Origin: Plantago major
Taxonomy: Eukaryota; Streptophyta; Magnoliopsida; Lamiales; Plantaginaceae
Direction: 5' to 3'
Assembly: GCA_026545765.1 (NCBI GenBank)
Contig: CM048839.1
Coordinates: 2,790,001-2,854,000, forward strand
Length of the DNA: 64,000 nucleotides
The notes below the pieces were generated by a model that was given only the letters and a program-made list of their open reading frames with translations, was not told the DNA's origin and did not search any database. Shown here piece after piece: positions 11,175 through 19,762 of this stretch; the first letter of the stretch is position 1, and the number at the start of each line of letters is the position of its first letter. A program made the translations under genes and the position numbers.

Positions 11175-13095
11175 TAAGTAAGAGATAATTTCAATTTAGG
11201 AACTCAATTCGAGGCGTAAACGAACTTTATGAATGGGATAATCCAAACTTGGGAACTCAACTCGAAAGGTAGAATTCAACTTTATGAATGAGATAATTCG
11301 AACGTGGGAACTCAATTCCAAGGTCAAACAAACTATAAGAATGAGATAATTACAACTTGGAAACTCCATTCGGATAATAAACCATATTATATGAGAAAAT
11401 ACTCTAATGAATGAATGATTCAAGCACAGGAACTTAATTCGAAAGTAAAATCAACTAAAAAAAATGAGATAATTCTAACTAGGGAAATCAATTCGTATGA
11501 CGAATCAACTATAACAACGAGATAAAAAAAAATTGAAAACTTATAAGTTCGAATGGTAGGCTCAAATTTTAGAATTAGATTGTTCCTACATGGAAGCTCA
11601 ACGTGAAAGCAAACAAATTTCTAAGAATGAGATCATTGCAATTTGAAAACTCAATTTGAAGTTAAAAGCAAGTAAAAAAAGGGATAAATCCAACTTGAGA
11701 ACTCTATTTGAATAGTAAACCACACTATATGATAAAATTATTGGAAGAAATACATAAATTCCTCAAGAACTCAATTCAAAGGGTAAACACACTTTAACAA
11801 TGAGATAATTTTAACTTGGAAATTCAATTCAAATGTTAATCTCAACTTTAAGAATGAAGTAATTCTTAATTGAGAACTCCATTTGAAGGGCAAAACAACT
11901 GTGAGAATAATATAATTCAACTTGGAAACTCAAATGCAAGAATGATCCATGCTATTTGAAAATAATCTAACAATGAGATAATTCCGAATTAGGAATTTTG
12001 TTCAAACGATAGAAATATTCTACAATTGAAATCATTCAAACGTAAAACTATATTAGAAACGTAAGCCACTTTATGTGGTAAAATACTCTAAGAATATGAT
12101 AATTTCGTTTGAAAACTCAAGTCGAGGGGTAAACAAACTCTAAGATTGTTATAATTATAATTTGGGGACTACATTCGAAGACCAAACCATGCTACATGAA
12201 GAACTTATTCAAAGAAAGGGTACCTCCAACTTATGTACTCAACTCAATTGGTATTCAACTTGGGAACTCTAATGCAAGGATGAACCATGCTATTTGAAAA
12301 TAATCTAACAATGAGATAATTTCGAATTAGGAATTTTTTTCAAACGGTAAAAATATTCTACGATTGAAATCATTTAAACGTAAAACTATATTAGAAACGA
12401 TACCAGTTTATGTGGTAAAACACTTTAAGAATATGATAATTTCACTTGAGAACTCAAGTCGAGGGGTAAACAAACTCTAAGATTGTTATCATTACAATTT
12501 GGGGACTACATTCGAAGACTAAACCATACTATATGAAGAACTTATTTAAAGAAATGGTACTTCCAACTTATGGACTCGACTCAATTGGTAGTATATATAA
12601 ACTCAACTATAAAAATGTGGTCAATCTAACTTGAAAACTCAAATTGACGAGCAAACCAACTACAAAAATATGATAATTATAACTTGGAGACTACATTGAA
12701 AGGTAAATCTCATTATTTGGAATAGTTAGTTGCGCATTTGGAACTCAGACCAACTCTAATAATGAGGTAATTACAACTTTAGGACTCTATTGAAAGGGTA
12801 AACCACAATGTATGGAAATATTCTCTAAGAATGGGATACGTAATTTGAACTTGACAACTAAATTGGATGTATAAACCAACTTTGAAAATGAGATAATTAC
12901 AACTTGAAAACTTTAATTTGAATAGTAAACCACATTTTGTGGTAAAATCTTCAAAAAAAAGATTCCAAATTTGGGAACTAAAAAAAAAATTATATTTGCA
13001 ACCTTGAAACTCAACTTTAAGAATAATATTATAATTTTAACTCAAAGAATTTTATATTTGCAACCTTGGAACTCAACTTTAAAAATAATACTATA
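11175..13095. repeat. Degenerate tandem repeat array, unit about 52-55 bp
   Basis: Units carry a recurring pattern: AACTCAATTCGAAGG, then about 12 bases, ACTTTAAGAATGAGATAATT and a short CAACTTGGG tail. The first units measure 53, 55 and 52 bp. Some longer units carry an ACCATATTATATGAGAAAATA-like insert in place of the AACCAACT part. Units are quite diverged, yet the periodicity persists for about 1.9 kb (roughly 30 units). No frame stays open through it, so it is not coding. It could be a decayed satellite or minisatellite. Confidence 0.8.
11913..12592. repeat. 340-bp higher-order tandem duplication within the array
   Basis: Block 11913-12252 is directly followed by a close copy at 12253-12592. 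Both run from ATTCAACTTGG through ATGCTATTTGAAAATAATC and TTTGGGGACTACATTCGAAG to ACTCAATTGGT. The two blocks are far more alike than neighbouring units are, so this duplication is younger than the array. Confidence 0.85.
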
Positions 13096-14059
13096 ATTTT
13101 AACTCATGACCTAAATTCACCGCTATTTTGGTTTCCAAGTAGGTGTTTAACAAAAATTGGAGGTAGCATTATATTTGCGTTATTAAATTGTACTCCGTAT
13201 TGCCTTTCATCTTTTTTATACTCAATGCATTCTATGTCGTTGCATTGCCACATGATGAGGCCTCCATGAATAATATAAATTATTTTTTAGGCCTTTGACC
13301 GTAATGTTAGAGAGGTAATGAGAGGTGCAAGTGGGAGTCAATGAGAAACCATTCAGTAGATTAGTTGTCGTATTTATTGGACACTTAAAATATATATAAC
13401 AAGTTATACTGAAGGGTAGCAAATACGATATCATGCCCGCACCTCCTTGATCATTTAAAAGACGTGAGTGAATTTCTCTAATATGTACTTATATTTGTTA
13501 TTTTACAATTATGGTGGATCCAAAGTCAATGTTGAAATCATCAGGAAACTTATGGTTATTGCGTGTTGGAGGGGGGTTAAAGTCAATGGAACAAATGACG
13601 AAGAGGTCCATATGATTCGAAGAGATCCTCATGCATAGGACCCAATCACTGCAATGGTTAAGATCACATATCCTTCGCCATTAGATCATGTTGGTGAAGG
13701 TTGATACTTCTTGAACATGGACAGTTTCAGCCCGGCAAAAAATTGCATTATTATATTTTATTAATTTATTTTAAATTTTCACCTAAAATTACACCTCCAC
13801 CCTAATGCATTAAGTTCTCAATCGGGGTGGATGGAGTACATAGATAGTTTCAACTAGATAAAAATATTGGGTATCAACCCATTGGGTCCTTAACGGGATT
13901 AGTTCGGGTTGTTTTCGGCCCGTTTAAAAGCTTATATAACAGACTCATGAACATAAATAAATTCAAAAATTGAGAATCTGAAAACGAGTTTATTTTGCCT
14001 TATTTTCAAACGGTTCAGACGAGTTGATTTTAGTAAAATCAACTAATATAAGCTTAACC
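13096..14059. other. Intergenic DNA without a recognisable gene
   Basis: AT-rich sequence with only short frames. A short GGGGTGGATGGAGTA at about 13824-13838 resembles a decayed Stowaway end. I see nothing else that can be assigned. Confidence 0.5.
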
Positions 14060-14284
14060 ATAATATAATATAATATAATATAATATAATATAATATAATA
14101 TAATATAATATAATATAATATAATATAATATAATATAATATAATATAATATAATATAATATAATATAATATAATATAATATAATATAATATAATATAATA
14201 TAATATAATATAATATAATATAATATAATATAATATAATATAATATAATATAATATAATATAATATAATATAATATAATATAAT
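14060..14284. repeat. (TAATA)n pentanucleotide microsatellite, about 45 units
   Basis: An almost perfect run of TAATA lasts about 225 bp. Open frames on the minus strand here (repeated IILYY) arise only from the repeat. Confidence 0.98.
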
Positions 14285-14876
14285 GTAATGAGCTAAACCA
14301 CTAGATTCATTCAAATTCCATCCATCGTACGTGAATTTTTGATTCTACAGTTGAGCAGAGTCTGAATAGGGGAACGCAGTAGTGTGTTGTCGCTAAGATC
14401 ATGTAAGCAATGTTATTGCTTGGTGACAAAATTTTATATCTTATGGTTGCTGAAAATGCGGAAGGCCATGAATAGTGTTTTTTAATAGATGATTATTATC
14501 ACTATTATTATTATTAATTAAAAAATCATTTCATTCACTAAAATAAAATATTAATCTCATATAATTTTATCTACAAAAATCCAAAAAATAGTTTTAACAT
14601 ATATTTGAATTCGTCGTGACAAGACGAATTTATATGCACCAATCTTAAATACTATCATTAATTAAATAAATTATTTTATTCATTAAAATATAATATAAAT
14701 TTATTGAATAAGATAAAATGAAATAATGAAATTTTAAAAATTAAAAAACGACTTATTAAAACACATTATAAATAATTAACGTAGCATCAAGCATTCAAAA
14801 AGATACTCATTTTAAATAGTTTAGCATCAAACATTCTGGACAAACTAAAATATACGATTATTTTGATTAGCCTTAT
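14285..14876. other. Intergenic DNA with a third copy of a dispersed repeat
   Basis: No gene seen. Positions about 14550-14680 match the repeat also found at about 10495-10620 and 10775-10890: TATAATTTTATCTACAAAA, followed by a GTCGTGACAAGACGAATT-like core. Confidence 0.6.
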
Positions 14877-14880
14877 ATAT

Positions 14881-14939
<59 letters not shown>

Positions 14940-15207
14940 CACATATGTATATATATATACACATATATGTGTATATATATATACATATATATACATACAT
15001 ACATATATATACATACATACACATATATGTGTATATATATATACATATATATACATACATACATATATATACATACATACACATATATGTGTATATATAT
15101 ATACATATATATACATACATACATATATATACATACATACATATATATATATACATATATACATGTATATATATATATACATACATATATATGTATATAT
15201 ATATATC
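14877..15207. repeat. TA-rich minisatellite with an exact 60-bp unit
   Basis: A TATATA/CATACA tract contains a perfect 60-bp repeat: 15001-15060 and 15061-15120 are identical. Partial copies extend on both sides (about 14959-15000 and 15121-15140). Frames of 115-152 codons on both strands (YIYTH/ICMYVYI repeats) are by-products of the repeat. Confidence 0.95.
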
Positions 15208-15583
15208 TCCATACGACCATACTATTTGCACACTTTTGGTTATTCTGGCACTTTCGTATATTTTTCTACTATATTCTAAAGTTGATGGTTTACTTTGAAG
15301 CACACATGATCCGCATGTGCATAAATGATACTTGGAGCGCTTTCTAATTACTTGGACATTTTCTAATACAAAATTAAAGTAAAAAGAAATACATTTTAAG
15401 TTGATTAACTCTCTACGTTTTTTTTTTTTTTATTTTTGAATTTAGGTTTCAACTTTTCTCTAAATACTTATGTATGAAAAATAATGAATAATAGTAGGAG
15501 ATAGTGAATAAAATAGAAAAGGTGAGAAGGTATAGAATAAAGTAATAAATTATTTTTCAATTTGTTGGCATGTGAAAATGATA
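15208..15583. other. Intergenic DNA
   Basis: AT-rich with a T-run at about 15419-15431. No gene or element is recognised before the Helitron candidate. Confidence 0.4.
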
Positions 15584-16290
15584 TCTATCCATATATTATA
15601 AAAACCAGTTTTTTATTATCAATTCTAGCTATGGTACTTTGGCCTCAAATCAATGTGAGAAATTATTTTATTTTTTTACATCAAAAAATTACAAAACAAT
15701 TATAATCAGGGTAAATTTATTTTTGATGCCAAGTTGATGCGTATTTGGTTCGGTTACCTTTACAATTTTAATCTAATTTTGGTTACATAATTTTGCCAAT
15801 GATATTCAACCTTTACAACTATTTATAAATGTGATCAATCAAATCTTCTAAATCCCATAATTACATCAAAATCGCCACCCACACACTAATTTTCTTAATG
15901 GGCATGAATTCAGATTGGAGGACCTTTGGATCTATGCTTGACATGGTTCCTTCAACTAATCTTCCACGTGAGCTAATTGGCGGTGTGTTGATCTTTACAT
16001 GTCTATCAACAACTTTTTACCATGTGAAGACTTTCAATTTCCTTTTATTTATGTATATGATTCGATCGGTAGGATGAGGTATAAGGTCTCTCTTCTCTAC
16101 GATATCTGGCTGGAAGGACTGGTTCTATCCAACCCGAATTCCAACCCCGTTCGAAATAATGATGTTCAGGTCCGGTCTGGTATATACTCGAACCCGTTCC
16201 ATACATTTGTTACAAGACCCGACCACAACATTTTATGATTAAGTTAGTAAAAACTACATTTTTTTCCGGTGGAAGGGGGGGGGGGGGGGG

Positions 16291-16523
16291 GAAGTCTGCA
16301 TATACTCTATAGGCAGTGAAACTCTCTTCGATCTTCTCTCTACTTTCTTGATACATAACGGGCCTGGGGGATCTGATACTCTATAGGTGGGAAAACTCTC
16401 TTAGATCTTCTCTCCCCATAACGAGCATGGGGGATGCGATACTCTCTAAGTGGGGAAACTCTCTTAGATTTTCTTTCTACTTTCCTGATCTCCATAACGA
16501 GTCGGGGAGGGCAGGGATCAGCT
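16291..16523. repeat. Tandem repeat of ~75-80 bp, left part
   Basis: Three units repeat the pattern GATACTCTCTAGGTGGGGAA, ACTCTCTTAGATCTTCTC, TACTTTCTTGATCTCCATAA and CGGGC plus a G-rich run. The array resumes at 17379 on the other side of the inserted LTR. Units differ by point changes and by the length of the G-run (17 G at 16275-16291). Confidence 0.85.
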
Positions 16524-17378
16524 TGTTGTTACGGACGTGTGTCCAATCCGTTAAGGGCGCCATAGAGCGTGTCCTAAAGCGCATCACGGCTTAATTAGCC
16601 AATTCAGTACTGGTCCGACCTCACATGGTCCGGTCAAAGTGAATCAACCAGTACGCTAAAGTCACTACACCCTCATAAGCTAGTCCGAGCTAGTTGGGAA
16701 AAGGACTTCTAATCCTGGCTACGTCAGTACGGAGATGCCAAACGGGCCAGACGAGAGAATCTCGGACGCCACCATCACATCAAGACCAAACGTATAACAG
16801 AACTACTAAGATACTTCCGTGAGACTCTTGGCTCGGACATCCAGAGTTACTCAAGGGCAGATCAACCAAGCAGACAGATCTGTCCGAGGGATCAACACTG
16901 ACCCAACAGGCGGAACAATACTCAGGTGGGGGAAAGGTCCAAACTACCCTCACAGGCCCATTGATTAGTATTGGATTACTGTCCACTAATGGGCCATGGG
17001 CCAAAGGTAGCATTGGTGTCCAAATCTGAAATATACACTTGGCATCATCTTGTGAGCCAACTCATAAGCATGTGATAACTATAAATATAGTACAAGATCC
17101 ATGACCTTAAGGTAAGCAATATCAAGGGAAGAATCCCCAAGTATTATCATAATCCCTCATAATTATTACATTGTGAGCTTCCAACTCTCTCTTGAGTAAA
17201 GTCTCTTACCGGATTGACATAGGCAATCCGGGTAACCCATTATAACCGCCCCACTTAGTCCTTTCAGGTACACAAGCTCGGTCCAGTGCTACGTCGGACC
17301 TCAAGTCGGAGGCGGGTCATAGACTGGGTTATTTGTGATAGTTTAGTTAGTTATTGTTGGAGGTTTCAGCCCTCAACA
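16524..17378 (+). mobile_element. Solo LTR (probably Ty3-gypsy type) nested in the tandem repeat
   Basis: An 855-bp segment begins TGTTGTTACGG and ends CCCTCAACA, giving TGTTG/CAACA terminal inverted repeats. Flanks are CAGCT (16519-16523) and CAGTT (17379-17383), a 5-bp target duplication with one mismatch. Removing it restores an uninterrupted repeat unit, which supports insertion. A TATA-like CTATAAATATAG lies at about 17070-17081. The 3' part has the CTCTCTTGAG...GATTGACATAGGCAA character of gypsy LTR R/U5 regions. No internal domain is present, so it is read as a solo LTR. The orientation follows the TATA box. Confidence 0.7.
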
Positions 17379-17545
17379 CAGTTGATACTCTCTGGGCGGG
17401 GAAAATGTATTCGATCTTCTTTGTACTTTCTTGATCTCCATGACGGGACGGGAGGGGGGGGGGGGGGGTCCGGTATACTCTCTAGGCGGGGAAACTCTCT
17501 TTTATCTTCTCCTTACTTTCTTCATCCATAACGGGCCCCGGGGGG
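17379..17545. repeat. Tandem repeat of ~75-80 bp, right part
   Basis: Two further units of the array at 16291-16523 follow the LTR insertion. They start TTGATACTCTCTGGGCGGGG and CGGTATACTCTCTAGGCGGG. A run of 15 G lies at 17454-17468. Confidence 0.85.
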
Positions 17546-17750
17546 ACAACCATACCATGTGAAATTATGTTCGTAGAATAATAATTTTTGTGTCTTTGGT
17601 GGGGTGACGCATACCACCGCGGGGTTGCTGGGAACCGGTGGGTTGGAAAAAACAACCGTGACATGTGAAATTACGTTTGTATAATATTTGTGTGTGTGTG
17701 TGTGGTAGGGTGACCACATATCACCGCGAGATTGTTGGGAACAACCCTAT
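17545..17750. repeat. Direct duplication of ~100 bp
   Basis: Two consecutive blocks share CATGTGAAATTA, TAATATTTGTGTG, GGGTGAC, CACCGCG and TTGGGAACAA-like segments, at about 17547-17650 and 17655-17750. The second contains a (TG)n run. No coding potential is seen. Confidence 0.75.
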
Positions 17751-18099
17751 TGACTGTGTTGTATACTTTTGTATTTTATTTTGGTTCTGTTTGAGGGATA
17801 GATTTTTTTTGTAAAAAAACATGTACATATTACTAATTAACAAGTCGGGTATGGTAGGACCCTATTTTTACATTTTTTAAACATAAATAAACACTCAATG
17901 ATATAATATTGGATGAAGAATGACTCTTGGCCAAACCTGACGACCAACGTTGTCTACAGGGAGTTTTGACTATCTTTTTTTTTCGATTAATTTATTTAAT
18001 CCTCACATTTCAATTTATTATTAAAAGTAAACTATACCGTGGTATCGCCACGGGTTAGTACTAGTAGTTCAGTGTTTATTGGTGGAGAGATAAATTATA

Positions 18100-18350
18100 T
18101 TCCCTCCGTCCCGGAGAACTTCATACATTAGGGTTAGCACACAGTTTTATGCGAAAAGTTAAAGTAATGATAGAATATAGAAAATGTGGGAGAAAATGTA
18201 ATTTTAGTGGCAAAATGTGTAATTTGAGTGTAAAATTAAGATTGTTTATTATTTGTTAGGTGTGTTGTAGCTTCCTTTTTTGGTAATGTATGAAGTTCTG
18301 TGGGACGACTAAAAATGGCAAATGTATGAAGTTCTGCGGGATGGAGGGAG
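18100..18350. mobile_element. Stowaway-like MITE, copy 1
   Basis: This 251-bp element has inverted ends. The left starts TTCCCTCCGTCCCGGAGAAC; the right ends GTTCTGCGGGATGGAGGGAG. TA lies on both sides as target duplication. Internal sequence (CTTCATACATTAGGGT, GCAGTTTTATGYGAAAAGTT type) is shared with the element at 45927-46161, so both belong to one family. It has no coding capacity. Confidence 0.85.
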
Positions 18351-18845
18351 TACAAAATGGAAAAGTATGAAAGATAAGCGAGATAAATGGTAAATAATGA
18401 AAAAAATATAAGATGTTGGGGTTAATAGTTGACATTGTCTTTTCGATCGTACATATGTTCGTTCGTCCGGCCTGTTAAGATAGGCCTGTACCGGCTGACC
18501 GAATATTTCATTGAGGGTTTTAGAGGTCACCCATTCCATAGTCCAACCCATACCCAAAAAACCCCGTGGCCCGAACGGCCCGAACCGCTTTAGCCTGGCT
18601 TAAAATGCCCGCTAATAAGCCTGCCTCGCCCCAAGTATTATTGGTTAGGGGCCGGGCCGGACATAAATATCACTTGAAAGACCCGGTCCGGTCCCTTAAA
18701 ATAACAACGAACCAGAAAATAGCCCGAACCTCATGGTTCGGTCTGCTTCAGCCAGACCCGGCCCGACTATCACCTTTAGTTGACACGTTTCCTTCATCCT
18801 AGATTGTGATTTATCATTTATTAATCGTAAACTTTTTCAACTTGT

Positions 18846-18881
<36 letters not shown>

Positions 18882-19245
18882 CCAGGTAAGTTGCACAAAC
18901 GCTATGTAATTTATAAATTTATTTGGTTAATGAATTTCTATAAACCTCATGACCACCAATCAAATGGAAACATTGGACGAGCAGGAAATAACGATATAAA
19001 GTCATCCAACGTGACGAATAAGAATAATATGCCATAGCTATCATTATAACGACATTAACTCGACCAAGGCTGCATCTCAATATTATCAAATGTTTGAGTA
19101 TACAAATCCAATATTGACAAAGACGGCACATGCATATACGATGAGATAGCAACATTAAACACGATTGAACTTTACATTCATGCGATAATGCGAGGCAAAT
19201 TAAATTAAGTTTCTCGAACAGTAGTGCTACGCTAAAAGTGCGCAC
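18351..19245. other. Intergenic DNA with CCCGAAC/GGCCCG-rich repeat and a poly-T tract
   Basis: Positions about 18470-18785 are unusually GC-rich and rich in CCCGAACC, GGCCCG and GGTCCGG motifs, typical of a common plant short interspersed repeat. A run of about 34 T lies at 18848-18882. No gene is supported. Confidence 0.5.
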
Positions 19246-19762
19246 AACTCAAAGGAATTACAACGTAATAACGTTTTCCCAACCCGAAAGAAGTGAGAAG
19301 TGAAAGAGAGGTGTAGCTTACAGTCTTCCACATCACAAAAGAGTGCTTGCACTTTCACACGGTAACATTCCATTAATTCGGCGGGAAGATTTCATTCTAT
19401 ATGGTTTTTATAACAACACCACCCATGGGTGAACTTCATATTTATACCATAGCCCATAGGTTAACTAAATATAGACTATCGAAACACTACTAACTACTAG
19501 ATTAAAACTTAAACCAAGTAATCGAAAAGTCTAAAGTCGTAGTGTAGATAGTAATTACCCCCAACTCAAAGGAATAACCATTTTCCATTTTTACTCATCG
19601 TTATCACCGACTATTAACCAGGAGGAGAGAGAGAAGTGAGAGAGCTACAGATTCCACAGCACGAAACACGGCATACACTTTCACACAGTAACCTACCATT
19701 AATTTGGCGGGAAGATTTCATTCCTTCTCTGCAAAATCGACTAAATTCTCCACCGGTAATCA
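19246..19762 (+). promoter_or_regulatory. Duplicated promoter/leader region of SCC3 with an E2F-like site
   Basis: Two related segments, about 19246-19405 and 19562-19725, share CTCAAAGGAAT, GAAGTGAGA, CACTTTCACAC-GTAAC, CCATTAATT and GGCGGGAAGATTTCATTC. The gene-proximal copy has TTTGGCGGGAA (19703-19713), which fits the plant E2F consensus WTTSSCSS. The distal copy reads ATTCGGCGGGAA and no longer fits. An E2F site would suit a cohesin gene expressed in S phase, but that role is inferred. The duplicate may be a decayed promoter copy. Confidence 0.65.

Larger units (their letters stand above)
15584..18064 (+). mobile_element. Candidate non-autonomous Helitron
   Basis: The right end has the Helitron layout: a GC-rich hairpin CCGTGG-TATCG-CCACGG (18037-18053), seven bases, then CTAG (CTRR) at 18061-18064, followed by T. 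The left end begins TCTATCCATATATTATAAAA after an A, so the element would sit between host A and T as Helitrons do. No Rep/helicase frame is present, so it would be non-autonomous. It carries a G-rich tandem repeat, a nested solo LTR (16524-17378) and a duplicated ~100-bp block. The right end is strong. The left end is the best upstream match and less certain. Confidence 0.6.

Noticed and set aside
11175..13095. Regular repeats that might suggest a CRISPR array
   Set aside because: Repeats are diverged and directly abutting with no constant repeat plus unique spacers, and the genome is a plant nuclear one.
14054..14314. 86-codon frame of repeated IILYY
   Set aside because: It is only the (TAATA)n repeat read in one frame.
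14787..15347. Several 115-152 codon frames on both strands rich in Tyr/Ile/His/Cys
   Set aside because: They are translations of the TA/CATA minisatellite; overlapping frames on both strands have the same cause.
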